Below, piece by piece: positions 7,683 through 15,855 of a stretch of 40,493 bases of DNA; within the stretch, counting starts at the first letter, position 1; every line of letters starts with the position of its first letter. The stretch is taken from NCBI GenBank assembly GCA_030827125.1, contig JAURFD010000005.1, forward strand, positions 117,046 to 157,538, in the 5' to 3' direction. The notes under the pieces were generated by a model. It saw only the letters and a program-made list of their open reading frames with translations. It searched no databases and was not told where the DNA came from. The stretch is from Candidatus Nanopelagicales bacterium. Lineage in GTDB: Bacteria > Actinomycetota > Actinomycetes > S36-B12. A program made the position numbers and the translations under genes.

Positions 7683-8477
7683 GTGGACGGCGTAGAACTT
7701 GGTGCGCAGATCATCGCGGCGCGCTCGGCTGGTGAGTTGCTCGACGCACCGCTCGATCACGGTTTCGATTCCGGCGCGGCGTACGACGTCCAGCAGATGA
7801 TCACCGATTGGCGTCTGTCCCGCGGTATGACGATCGCCGGCTGGAAGCTCGGCTACACCTCGGCCGCGATGCGCGAGCAGATGGGAATCGCTGAGCCAAA
7901 CTACGGGCCGCTGCTGTCGGACATGATCCTGCCGTCGGGAGTGACGGTGCCATCGATAGCAGAGTCAGTAATTGATGAGCGTGGCCGCTTCGGTGTCGTG
8001 CATCCGCGTGTGGAACCGGAGATCGCGGCGGTGCTCGCGCGCGATGTCACGGACCCGCACGACATCGATAACGCTGTCGGCGAGTGGCGGCTGGCGATAG
8101 AGGTCGTCGACTCGGTGTGGCGCGACTACCGATTCGATTGGGCCCTGAACACGGCGGATGGTTCGTCGGCGGCGTACGCCGTGGTTGGTGATGCGGTAGC
8201 CGATCTGGGCAACCTCGAGGTGGAGATTGAGGTGGCGTCTGCTTCTGGGGAGGCCGAGGTGCGCCGCGGTCGGGCAGATGCGGCGATGGGTGATCCCCGT
8301 CATGCCCTGCGCTGGCTCGCGGAGCAACTGTCGTCCGCTCGCAAAGTGGGGGAGCCGGTGTTGCGGGCTGGCGACGTCGTCATCACCGGCGGGTTGACCC
8401 AGGCGATCCCACTTCCGGCGGGCGCCGTAGCGACCGCGCGCGCTGGTGATGCGTTAGTGACGGTGACGCGGGCCTAA
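7683..8477 (+). CDS. 2-keto-4-pentenoate hydratase-like protein
   Basis: A 264-residue protein of the fumarylacetoacetase-fold hydratase/decarboxylase family (MhpD/HpcG type). Characteristic motifs are GWKLGYTS, YGPLLSDMIL, the metal-ligand-like RVEPEIA, AIEVVDS and the C-terminal VITGGLTQAIPLPAG. Family members hydrate 2-oxo-4-enoic acids in meta-cleavage of aromatics. No other pathway gene lies nearby, so the substrate is open. I chose GTG at 7683, preceded at the usual 6-nt distance by CAGGAT, over ATG at 7665, which has neither a ribosome binding site nor a spaced -10. Longer in-frame extensions upstream would overlap the divergent methyltransferase. Confidence 0.8.
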   Translation: MDGVELGAQIIAARSAGELLDAPLDHGFDSGAAYDVQQMITDWRLSRGMTIAGWKLGYTSAAMREQMGIAEPNYGPLLSDMILPSGVTVPSIAESVIDERGRFGVVHPRVEPEIAAVLARDVTDPHDIDNAVGEWRLAIEVVDSVWRDYRFDWALNTADGSSAAYAVVGDAVADLGNLEVEIEVASASGEAEVRRGRADAAMGDPRHALRWLAEQLSSARKVGEPVLRAGDVVITGGLTQAIPLPAGAVATARAGDALVTVTRA

Positions 8478-8491
8478 CGAAGGCCGTGGCA

Positions 8492-8953
8492 TCACGACAG
8501 ATGCCGCCAAGCGTCGTCGATGAGCCAAAGATTCTGCCGACCCTCAACCGTCGGTGGCAGTACCTGTTCAAGGAGTGCGCAGACCTTCTCGGCATCATTG
8601 CGTGAGATCAGCGTCAACTGGGCAGTGCACTGCGGCGTACTGATGACCAGGTCGACGCGCGGCATCCCGCGGCCGGCACCCTTCGGGGTGACGGCAAGTA
8701 CCTGGATGCGTGTGACATCTGTCCAGGCCAGGCGCTGATTTCCGGCGAGGGAGAGGCCACGCTCATTGAGCTGCCAGGGGCGCAGCGCGCGCGCATAGGC
8801 AAGGAGGCCAGCTGCAACAAGAATTCCTCCGAGGATGATGGCCGGGAGTGAGCCGCGGAATCCGCGCAGCGCGATGATGACGCCTACCGCCACCGTGGCG
8901 GCGGTCAAGAAAGTGGCCATGCGACTGTTGCGTCGCAGGCGTACCTCGCGCAC
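8492..8953 (-). CDS. PH-like domain membrane protein
   Basis: A protein of about 153 residues with a basic N-terminus (VREVRLRRNSR), two transmembrane helices (about residues 14-30 and 36-55) and a soluble C-terminal domain. That domain starts RPWQLNERGLSLAGNQRLAWTDVTRIQV, the pattern of bacterial PH (YdbT/YcxB-like) domains, which follow two membrane helices. The C-terminus includes LISRNDAEKVCALLEQVLP. The role is unknown. GTG at 8953 sits just after the glutathione peroxidase stop; a TTG at 8968 and an ATG at 8920 are alternatives and none has a strong ribosome binding site. It probably shares a transcript with the peroxidase. Confidence 0.65.
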   Translation of the reverse strand: MREVRLRRNSRMATFLTAATVAVGVIIALRGFRGSLPAIILGGILVAAGLLAYARALRPWQLNERGLSLAGNQRLAWTDVTRIQVLAVTPKGAGRGMPRVDLVISTPQCTAQLTLISRNDAEKVCALLEQVLPPTVEGRQNLWLIDDAWRHLS

Positions 8954-8957
8954 GTGA

Positions 8958-9452
8958 TTAGGAGTCAAGGAGCGCGGTGATGTCGCCGGCGATCTCCGAC
9001 GGCTTGGTCGTTGGGGCGTAGCGCTTCACCGTGGTGCCATCGGGGGCGACGAGGAACTTGGTGAAGTTCCACTTGATGGCCGAACCGAGCTTGCCGCCCG
9101 CGCGATTCTTCACGTAGTCGAAGACCGGGTGTGTGTTGCTGCCGTTGACGTCGATCTTCGTCGACAGCGGGAAGGTGACGCCGTAGTTGACACGGCAGAA
9201 CTCCTCAATCTCGCCATCGTTGCCCGGCTCCTGGTGGCCGAACTGATCGCACGGGAAACCGAGGACGACCAGGCCGAGGGGGCCGAGTTCCTCATGCAGT
9301 TTCTGCAGGTCGTCGTACTGGGGGGTGAAGCCGCACTTGCTCGCCGTGTTGACCACGAGTACGGGCTTGCCGGTGAAGTCGGCCATCGGCACCTCGGCGC
9401 CGTGGTTGTCGGTGAAGGTCAGGTCATAGAGGGAGTCAGCCACGGACGTCAT
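8958..9452 (-). CDS. Glutathione peroxidase family (Cys-type)
   Basis: A 164-residue thioredoxin-fold peroxidase that reduces hydroperoxides in the cytosol. The peroxidatic residue is cysteine, not selenocysteine (NTASKCGFTPQY, Cys40). The second cysteine is in FPCDQFGHQEPG (Cys68) and the tryptophan/asparagine motif is WNFTKFLV. The length is typical of bacterial GPx/BsaA proteins, which usually use thioredoxin rather than glutathione. ATG at 9452 lies divergent to the SOS operon promoter; the intergenic space is 125 nt and holds the LexA box. Control by LexA in this direction is not indicated. Confidence 0.9.
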   Translation of the reverse strand: MTSVADSLYDLTFTDNHGAEVPMADFTGKPVLVVNTASKCGFTPQYDDLQKLHEELGPLGLVVLGFPCDQFGHQEPGNDGEIEEFCRVNYGVTFPLSTKIDVNGSNTHPVFDYVKNRAGGKLGSAIKWNFTKFLVAPDGTTVKRYAPTTKPSEIAGDITALLDS

Positions 9453-9480
9453 TGTTCCCCGTGGCCAGGGCAGGCGCCTC

Positions 9481-9508
9481 TTGACGACTGTCGGACCCTG
9501 GGTCTACT
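9481..9508 (+). promoter_or_regulatory. Promoter of the SOS mutagenesis operon
   Basis: A -35 TTGACG (9481-9486) and a -10 TCTACT (9503-9508) are separated by 16 nt. The LexA box begins 2 nt after the -10, where it would cover the transcription start, the position expected for repression. Confidence 0.55.
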
Positions 9509-9510
9509 GT

Positions 9511-9526
9511 TCGAACAGGTGTTCGA
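9511..9526 (+). promoter_or_regulatory. LexA (SOS) box
   Basis: TCGAACAGGTGTTCGA is an exact match to the actinobacterial LexA consensus TCGAAC-N4-GTTCGA. It lies just downstream of the -10 and 52 nt before the first gene of the DUF6504/HEPN/DnaE2/DinB operon. I saw no second copy in the window. Confidence 0.9.
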
Positions 9527-9577
9527 ATACCTGCTTCACGCGATCCACCGTGAGGAGCCCGCCGCGAGGAGGTGACC

Positions 9578-9862
9578 ATGGCCCGACAGTACGCCGCCCC
9601 AGTGACAGACGTTGCTCTCACTGCTCGTCGGCCGATGCGGTTCACCTGGCAGGGCCGGGGCTACGTCGTCACGGCTGTCCTCGGCCACTGGGTGAGTGGG
9701 GCTGCCTGGTGGCGGGCTCCGGAGCAGCCCAACGACGACACCCACACCTGGCGGGTGGAGGCCTTCCCTCGTTCGGCGTCCCGTTCGGCGATCGCGCGAT
9801 CCGGGGTCTATGACCTGTCCTGCTCCGGCGAGGGCTGGACCCTGCACCGCATCGCTGACTGA
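9578..9862 (+). CDS. DUF6504 family SOS-operon protein
   Basis: A 94-residue small protein, first gene of the LexA-controlled operon. Visible features are an N-terminal MARQYAAPVTDV, the motif PMRFTWQGRGYVVTAVLGHWV, a tryptophan-rich middle (GAAWWRAPE), WRVEAF and a C-terminal GVYDLSCSGEGWTLHRIAD. This matches the DUF6504 pattern commonly encoded beside actinobacterial error-prone polymerase genes; its biochemical role is not known to me. I chose ATG at 9578 because a near-consensus GAGGAGGT lies just upstream; a GTG two codons earlier is too close to that site. The next gene follows after 49 nt. Confidence 0.75.
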   Translation: MARQYAAPVTDVALTARRPMRFTWQGRGYVVTAVLGHWVSGAAWWRAPEQPNDDTHTWRVEAFPRSASRSAIARSGVYDLSCSGEGWTLHRIAD

Positions 9863-9911
9863 TCGACCTGCACGACACAGACCTGCACGACTTGAACCGA
9901 TGGGAGGCGTC

Positions 9912-10310
9912 ATGAGACCCACCACCCCGAGTGCTGACCTGCTCACTGCTGCTCAGCGTGGCCTGGTCGAGGCTGCCATCGCCGAGACCGCCGGTGAGCG
10001 TTATGCCCGCGCCCACCTCTCCGCGCTGCGTTCGGCCGCCGCGGTCCTCGCCGCGCGGGCTCAGCCCGCCAAAGGTCGGTCACGCCTGCGCAGTGTCTGG
10101 TCGCTCCTGGCCACCATCGCCCCGGAGTTGGGGGAGTGGGCCGACTTCTTCGCGGCCAGTGCGGCCAAACGTGCGGCAGCCGAGGCCGGCCTACCCGTCG
10201 TCACCCAGCGCGAGGCCGATGACCTCATGCGCGACGCCGAAATCTTCCACGACCAGGTGTGCTCCCTGTTGCACATCGACCGGCAGCAGGCCCTGCCGGC
10301 GACGGGGTGA
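9912..10310 (+). CDS. SAV_6107 family HEPN protein
   Basis: A 132-residue all-alpha protein of the SAV_6107 HEPN family. The first helices carry ERYARAHLSALRSAAAVLAARA, containing an R-x4-H motif (Arg30, His35) of the type that forms the RNase centre in many HEPN toxins. The second half contains RSVWSLLATIAPELGEWADFFAASAAKRAAAEAG, then TQREADDLMRDAEIFHDQV. Family members recur beside dnaE2/dinB in Actinobacteria, but their function is not established. ATG at 9912 has GGGAGG 4 nt upstream. It ends 10 nt before dnaE2, so the two are probably translated together. Nuclease activity is inference from the motif only. Confidence 0.82.
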   Translation: MRPTTPSADLLTAAQRGLVEAAIAETAGERYARAHLSALRSAAAVLAARAQPAKGRSRLRSVWSLLATIAPELGEWADFFAASAAKRAAAEAGLPVVTQREADDLMRDAEIFHDQVCSLLHIDRQQALPATG

Positions 10311-10320
10311 GGCGCGTGCC

Positions 10321-13300
10321 GTGGAGTTTGCCCACCTCCACGTGGCGTCGGCGTATTCGCTGCGTCACGGTGCTTCGATGCCGTCCGAACTCGCCGCGCA
10401 TGCGGCTGAGCATGGTCAGCCACTGCTCGCGCTCACCGATCGTGACGGTGTCTACGGTGCGGTGCGCTTCGTTCAGGCCTGTGCGGCACACGGCATCACT
10501 CCTGTCCTCGGTGTCGACCTAGCCCTCGACCTGCCACACGTTGGTGACGCTCAATCGCCTCTGCCTCCGGCGATTGGAGTGAGCCCGACCCGGGGCGGTG
10601 CGTGGGTGGACCCCCGCCATCCACGCGCCGTCCTCCTTGCCCGTGATCGACGCGGCTGGGCATCGTTATGTCACCTCATCAGTGCGGTGCATTCGACGCG
10701 GGCGACCGAGGGTGGTCACGCCGATGCCCGCGGTGTTGCCGCCACGATGGCGCAGATTGCTGCGCACTCCGATGGACTTATCGCGATGCTCGGCCCCCAC
10801 TCACCGATCCTCGAAGCTCTCGCCGTGCAACGACCCGATCTCGCCGACACTCTTGTCGCGCCCTGGCGCGAGATCTTCGGTGAGGCCCTACGTATCGAGG
10901 TCGTCAGTCACCGCGCTCAGCGCGGCACCCTCGCCACCATCGCCGCCGCCCGCGCCCTCGGCTGGGCCCGCGAACGCGGCATCACCCCCGTCCTCGCCCA
11001 TGCCGTCCGTTACGCCACCCCTCGCCAGGCTCGCGTGGTCGACGTCCTGGACTCTGCTCGACGGCTGGTCCCCCTCGATGAACGACACCGCGACCGGCCC
11101 AATGCCCAGGGCTTCCTCGCTCCCACGCCGTTCATGAGTCAGATCGCCGAGGAGATCGCCCGCGCTGCCGGAACGGGTCGGCGTACCGCCCGAGATCTCC
11201 TCGCCGCCGCCATCCACACCGCCCAGGAGTGCGCACTCACCCCCGCCGATCTCGGCATCGGCGAGATCGCCGTCCCCGAACTTGAGGTCATCGCCCCCTC
11301 AACCACCACCGCGAGTGTGCACTCCCGCGCAGGAAATCGTGGAAATCTTGCGCGGGAGTGCACACTCGGCGAGACAGCGGGGGATGCGCTCTTGCGGGCT
11401 CGCTGCGAGCGGGCGCTGGATCGTTACCGCGGTGCTGAGCGCATCGCCGCCCGCCACCGCCTCGAATCCGAACTCCACACCATCGCCACCCTGCAGTTCG
11501 CCACCTACTTCCTCACCGTCGCCGAGGTCGTCGACCTCACCCGCGCCCTCGGCATCCGGGTCGCCGCACGCGGATCGGGTGCGGGCAGCCTGGTCAACCA
11601 TCTCCTCGGCATCGCCGGCATCGACCCGATGCGCTACGGCCTACTTATGGAGCGCTTCTGCACCCCGCTACGCCGGCAACTTCCCGACATCGACATCGAC
11701 GTCGAGTCCGCACGACGCCTCGAGGTGTACGACGCGATCTTCGAACGCTTCGGTGCGCGAAGAGTTGCCACCGTGTCGATGATGGAGACCTATCGCGTAC
11801 GCCACGCCATCCGCGATGTCGGCGCGGCCCTCGCTCTGCCACCCGGTGAGGTCGATGCCCTCGCCAAGGCCTTCCCGCACATCCGTGCCCGTGATGCGCG
11901 CAACGCCCTGCACGACCTTCCCGAGTTGCGCACCTCAGGCCTCGGGCGCATGACCGAGCGTGGCGAACTCGATCACTTCTGGGAACTTGTCGAGGGCCTC
12001 GACGGCCTACCCCGCCATGTCGCCATGCATCCGTGCGGTGTCCTGCTCTCCGACACCAGCCTGCTCGATCGCACCCCGGTCGAGCCAAGCGGTCAGGGCT
12101 ATCCGATGAGCCAGTTCGACAAGGACGACGTCGAGACCCTCGGCCTGCTCAAACTAGATGTCCTTGGCGTGCGTATGCAATCCGCCCTCGCCCACGCCGT
12201 CGCCGAGGTCGAGCGTGTCGATCATGAACAGATCAATCTCGACGCTGTCCCCCTCGATGATCCGCGCACCTACGGCCTCATCTCCTCCGCACACACCCTG
12301 GGCTGCTTCCAGATCGAGTCACCCGGTCAGCGCGAACTCATCGGCAAGTTCGCACCCGAGACCTTCGACGACATCATCATCGACATCTCGCTCTTCCGGC
12401 CCGGACCGGTGAAGTCCGACATGGTCACGCCCTTTCTCAAAGCCAGGCAGGGCTGGGCCGATCCGATGTACGTCCACGACGACCTGCGCCCGATCCTCGC
12501 GGAGACCCAAGGTGTCGTCGTCTTCCACGAGCAGGTGCTGCGCATCGTCGCGACGATGACCGGCTGCTCCCTCGCCGAAGCTGACGAGACTCGCCGTGCG
12601 ATGGGGTCGCCGGAAGGTCAGGACGACGTACGCGCCTGGTTCTATCCCGCCGCCATCGCGCACGGCTATGACCTGGTGACGGTAGAGAAGGTGTGGGAGG
12701 TGCTGCGCGCCTTCGCCTCCTTCGGCTTCTGCAAGGCACACGCGGCGGCGTTCGCGCTGCCGACCTATCAGTCGGCGTGGTTCAAGGCGCACCATCCGGC
12801 GGCCTTCCTTGCCGGAGTGCTCACCCACGACCCGGGCATGTATCCCAAGCGACTCATCCTCGACGACGCGCGCAGCCTCGGCATCGCGATCCTGCCCCTC
12901 GACGTCAACCGCTCCGGTACGACGTACACCATCGAACGTGTCCTCCCCGGCGATGAGCCACCGCCCTCGATCCTCGGTGCCCCCTCGCGCTCGGCACCGC
13001 CACCGGAGTTGCCCGACGGTCGTGACTACGGCATTCGGCTCTCCCTTGCCGACGTCAAGGGCATGAGCGAGGCCGAGATGGAGCGCATCGTGACGCGCCG
13101 GCCCTACTCCTCGCTGTCGGACTTCTGGCATCGCGCCGCGGTGAGCCAACCGATTGCCGAGCGGCTGGTCCTCGCCGGAGGATTCGACTCGCTGTATTCG
13201 ATCGACACCGCGTACGCCGTCGAGGTCGGTCCGCATCTGCGGCGCCGCAACCGAGTGACCCGACGTGATCTGCTGCTGCAGGTGGCCGACCTCGCTCGCG

Positions 13301-14046
13301 GGGGACCGCGGCGCGCGAAGACCGAGAGCAACGTCGAGCAGTTGAGTTTCGACACTCTGCAGGTCGATGCGCCACCGCCCATCACCGGGCTGCCGGAGAT
13401 GGGGCCGGCCGATCGGGTACGCGCCGAGTTGGAGATCCTCGGCCTCGACGTCAGCCATCACGTGGTCGACTTCTATGCGCCGATGCTCACCGCTCTCGGG
13501 GCGATGCAGCCACCGCTGGTGCGCTCACGTGATCTGCTCAGTTGTCGCTCGCAGGGACAGATCCTCGTCGCGGGCGTCAAGGTGGCGACGCAGACACCGC
13601 CGGTGCGATCGGGTCGTCGCGTCATCTTCGTCACCCTCGATGACGCGACCGGACCGGTCGACGCGACCTTCTTCGACGATGCTCAAGGTCCCTATGCCAG
13701 CACGGTCTTCGCCTCCTGGTTGCTACTGGTGCGTGGTGAGGTACGCCGTACCGGTCCGCGCGGAGTGTCCGTGCGGGCCACCGGTGCCTGGGAACTCGGC
13801 CATGTGCACGCGGTGTGGTCGACCGGTGGCCTCGAGGCGGTCCGCGATCTCCTCGACGACGCGCCGCTGCCGACCGCGCCCACCGGATCGCGTCGGGTGC
13901 TCGTGCATGCCAGTGGGTTCCGCCAGTCGCCGTATGCCGACATCAAGCCCGCCGGCACCGATCCAAGCCGGGTGCCCACCGGCGACGAACACAAGAAGCC
14001 CCCCGCAAAGTTGTGGCACTCCAGCCCCGGGAGCAGCGGATGGTGA
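10321..14046 (+). CDS. dnaE2: Error-prone DNA polymerase DnaE2
   Basis: A 1241-residue C-family polymerase for damage-induced mutagenic synthesis. The PHP domain opens the protein (HLHVASAYSLRHGA, LLALTDRDGVYGAVRF). The polymerase core has the aspartate cluster PDIDIDVES (Asp456/458/460) and a third aspartate in LLKLDVLGVR (Asp613). Other core motifs are GCFQIESPGQRELI, FRPGPVKSDMVTPF and GFCKAHAAAFALPTYQ. A clamp-binding-like QLSFD lies near 1008 and an OB fold follows (about 1075-1160). The start is GTG at 10321 with GGTGAGG about 8 nt upstream; the open frame extends further upstream but only across the HEPN gene. Residues 331-349 are encoded by a 57-nt palindrome that looks like an in-frame insertion. 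Confidence 0.93.
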   Translation: MEFAHLHVASAYSLRHGASMPSELAAHAAEHGQPLLALTDRDGVYGAVRFVQACAAHGITPVLGVDLALDLPHVGDAQSPLPPAIGVSPTRGGAWVDPRHPRAVLLARDRRGWASLCHLISAVHSTRATEGGHADARGVAATMAQIAAHSDGLIAMLGPHSPILEALAVQRPDLADTLVAPWREIFGEALRIEVVSHRAQRGTLATIAAARALGWARERGITPVLAHAVRYATPRQARVVDVLDSARRLVPLDERHRDRPNAQGFLAPTPFMSQIAEEIARAAGTGRRTARDLLAAAIHTAQECALTPADLGIGEIAVPELEVIAPSTTTASVHSRAGNRGNLARECTLGETAGDALLRARCERALDRYRGAERIAARHRLESELHTIATLQFATYFLTVAEVVDLTRALGIRVAARGSGAGSLVNHLLGIAGIDPMRYGLLMERFCTPLRRQLPDIDIDVESARRLEVYDAIFERFGARRVATVSMMETYRVRHAIRDVGAALALPPGEVDALAKAFPHIRARDARNALHDLPELRTSGLGRMTERGELDHFWELVEGLDGLPRHVAMHPCGVLLSDTSLLDRTPVEPSGQGYPMSQFDKDDVETLGLLKLDVLGVRMQSALAHAVAEVERVDHEQINLDAVPLDDPRTYGLISSAHTLGCFQIESPGQRELIGKFAPETFDDIIIDISLFRPGPVKSDMVTPFLKARQGWADPMYVHDDLRPILAETQGVVVFHEQVLRIVATMTGCSLAEADETRRAMGSPEGQDDVRAWFYPAAIAHGYDLVTVEKVWEVLRAFASFGFCKAHAAAFALPTYQSAWFKAHHPAAFLAGVLTHDPGMYPKRLILDDARSLGIAILPLDVNRSGTTYTIERVLPGDEPPPSILGAPSRSAPPPELPDGRDYGIRLSLADVKGMSEAEMERIVTRRPYSSLSDFWHRAAVSQPIAERLVLAGGFDSLYSIDTAYAVEVGPHLRRRNRVTRRDLLLQVADLARGGPRRAKTESNVEQLSFDTLQVDAPPPITGLPEMGPADRVRAELEILGLDVSHHVVDFYAPMLTALGAMQPPLVRSRDLLSCRSQGQILVAGVKVATQTPPVRSGRRVIFVTLDDATGPVDATFFDDAQGPYASTVFASWLLLVRGEVRRTGPRGVSVRATGAWELGHVHAVWSTGGLEAVRDLLDDAPLPTAPTGSRRVLVHASGFRQSPYADIKPAGTDPSRVPTGDEHKKPPAKLWHSSPGSSGW
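11312..11368. repeat. In-frame palindromic element inside dnaE2
   Basis: Two perfect 20-nt inverted arms (11312-11331 and 11349-11368, beginning CGAGTGTGCACTCC) flank a 17-nt loop containing GGAAATC twice. Three more pairs, one a G-T wobble, extend the stem to 23. The whole unit is 57 nt, exactly 19 codons, so the dnaE2 frame is kept. It codes a serine-, arginine- and glycine-rich stretch between the PHP domain and the polymerase core, just after IAVPELEVIAPS and before GDALLRARCERAL. Confidence 0.85.
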
Positions 14047-14083
14047 GCGATTCGCGCGAGGATGGCCCTGTGAGGAGTCGGGC

Positions 14084-15319
14084 ATGAGCCGCAGTCAGAT
14101 CCGCCGCGTGGCGAGTCAGACCGACCTCGGCTCGGACGACACCGGCTGCACGATCCTGCACATCGACATGGACGCGTTCTACGCCTCCGTCGAACTCATC
14201 ACCCGACCGGAACTGCGCGGCAAGCCGGTCATCGTCGGCGGCGGTCAACGCGGTGTGGTGTTGTCGGCCACCTACGAAGCCCGCGCGATGGGCGTGCACT
14301 CGGCGATGCCGATGTCGCGAGCGCGTCGAGTCGCACCGGACGCGATCATCATCGAACCCAGCCACCATCGCTACGCCGAAGTCAGTGCGGGGGTCATGGC
14401 GCTGTTCAACTCCATTACCCCGCTGGTCGAGCCGCTCAGTCTCGATGAGGCCTTCCTCGACGTCTCCGGTGCCCTGCGTCGCCTCGGCTCACCGACGGCG
14501 ATTGCTGAGTTGATCCGTGCGCGCGTGTACGACGAGCAGCGGATCACCTGCAGCGTCGGCGTGGCGCCGACCAAATTCGTGGCCAAACTCGCCTCCACAC
14601 AGATCAAGCCGGACGGCCTGCTGGTCGTGCCGGCGGACAGGGTCGTGTCCTTCCTGCACCCCCTCCCGGTGGGCGCCCTCTGGGGAGTGGGGGAGCGAAC
14701 CGAGGAGCGGCTGGTCTCCCTTGGGCTGCGCACCGTCGGGGACATCGCCAATACGCCACTCGACACCCTCACCCGCGCCCTCGGTCAGGCAGCGGGACAG
14801 CGGCTGCACGACCTGTCCTGGGGTCGCGATGATCGACACGTCGTCCCCGACGTCGCGGAGAAGTCGATCGGCAATGAAGAAACCTTCGGTCGCGACGTCG
14901 ATGACCCTGAGGTGGTCGCGCGCGAGTTCCTCCGGCTGTCCCAGAAGGTCGCCGCCCGCGTACGCCGCCAGGGCCTACTCGGTCGGACCGTGGTCATCAA
15001 GGTGAGGTTCGCCGACTTCACCACGATCACCCGGTCGCGCACATTGCCTGAGCCCACCGATATTGGCCAGGTCGTCTACGCCACCGCCCGCGAGCTGTAC
15101 GCCGCCCTGGGGCTGCAGCGAGCTCGGATCCGCCTGGTCGGCGTACGCCTGGAGGGGCTCATCGAGGAATCGGCCCGGGTTGAGCAGTTGCTCTTCGACG
15201 CGCCAGGCTCCGACACGCCGGCAGATCGTCGGGCCGCGGAGGTCGCCGCAGACCGGCTGCGAGAGCGATTCGGGGACGATGTGGTCCGCCCCGCCCGGCT
15301 CTGGAGCGAGCCGGACTAG
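14084..15319 (+). CDS. dinB: Y-family DNA polymerase IV (DinB)
   Basis: A 411-residue translesion polymerase. Catalytic acidic residues are all present: HIDMDAFYASVE (Asp28) and SLDEAFLD (Asp121, Glu122). The palm, fingers (VVLSATYEARAMGVHSAMP), helix-hairpin-helix (LWGVGERTEERLVSLGLRTVGDIA) and little-finger domains follow in order. A clamp-binding QLLFD occurs near residue 370. ATG at 14084 has GAGGAG upstream. It is the last gene of the LexA-controlled operon, 37 nt after dnaE2. In many bacteria this place is taken by ImuB, which lacks the catalytic residues; here the protein is a catalytically intact DinB. Confidence 0.93.
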   Translation: MSRSQIRRVASQTDLGSDDTGCTILHIDMDAFYASVELITRPELRGKPVIVGGGQRGVVLSATYEARAMGVHSAMPMSRARRVAPDAIIIEPSHHRYAEVSAGVMALFNSITPLVEPLSLDEAFLDVSGALRRLGSPTAIAELIRARVYDEQRITCSVGVAPTKFVAKLASTQIKPDGLLVVPADRVVSFLHPLPVGALWGVGERTEERLVSLGLRTVGDIANTPLDTLTRALGQAAGQRLHDLSWGRDDRHVVPDVAEKSIGNEETFGRDVDDPEVVAREFLRLSQKVAARVRRQGLLGRTVVIKVRFADFTTITRSRTLPEPTDIGQVVYATARELYAALGLQRARIRLVGVRLEGLIEESARVEQLLFDAPGSDTPADRRAAEVAADRLRERFGDDVVRPARLWSEPD

Positions 15320-15419
15320 GGCCCCAGGATGAGGATTCCGGGACCAATCGGGGCTCCCGGGTTTCCAGAACCGGCCGGGGTGCCTATCCTGGGATCAATA
15401 ACGGTCAAGGAGGTGTCCG

Positions 15420-15824
15420 GTGCCGCTGTCGGAGCACGAGCAACGTCTGCTGGAGCAGATGGAGCAGGCCCTCTATGCCGAGGACCCCAAATTCGCCACA
15501 TCGCTGCGCAGTACCTCCGGCGGACGCGCCAGTCGCGGCCGTGCCGCATTGGGCATCCTCGTCCTCATCACCGGCGTCGCCATGCTCATGGGCGGCGTGA
15601 TTGTGCCGCTCATCCCCCTCGGTGTCGCGGGCTTCGTCATCATGACGATCGGCGCCACCTTGGCCTACCTCGGGCTTCGGTCGCGACCGGCGGCACCGGC
15701 GGAGACCGCGGACGGGGCGCCCGAGACTCCCCACGGCGGCGGGCAGCGTGCCCCGAAGCAGTCGTCCGGTTTTATGAACAACCTGGAAGATCGCTGGCGC
15801 AAGCGTCGCGATCAGGGCATGTAG
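15420..15824 (+). CDS. DUF3040 membrane protein
   Basis: A 134-residue actinobacterial DUF3040 protein. The diagnostic N-terminus MPLSEHEQRLLEQMEQALYAEDPKF is followed by two transmembrane helices (about residues 43-60 and 64-83) and a cytoplasmic tail rich in P, G and basic residues ending NNLEDRWRKRRDQGM. Its role is unknown; in many Actinobacteria it is encoded just before mraZ and the cell-division cluster. Here no mraZ follows. It starts with GTG at 15420 behind a near-perfect AAGGAGGTG. A TATCCT -10-like sequence is at 15385-15390, so it has its own promoter 100 nt after dinB. Confidence 0.88.
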   Translation: MPLSEHEQRLLEQMEQALYAEDPKFATSLRSTSGGRASRGRAALGILVLITGVAMLMGGVIVPLIPLGVAGFVIMTIGATLAYLGLRSRPAAPAETADGAPETPHGGGQRAPKQSSGFMNNLEDRWRKRRDQGM

Positions 15825-15827
15825 TCC

Positions 15828-15851
15828 CAGTTCTGTCATTTACAAGAACTG
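15828..15851. terminator. Hairpin between convergent genes
   Basis: CAGTTCT (15828-15834) and AGAACTG (15845-15851) form a 7-bp stem with a 10-nt loop in the 31-nt gap between the DUF3040 gene and the convergent alpha/beta hydrolase. There is no T-run, so termination is only plausible. Confidence 0.3.
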
Positions 15852-15855
15852 ACAA

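Noticed and set aside
9931-10320. The dnaE2 reading frame stays open for 390 nt upstream of the chosen start.
   Set aside because: That stretch is fully occupied by the SAV_6107 HEPN gene in another frame, and its translation does not resemble a polymerase N-terminus; the PHP motif starts right after GTG 10321.
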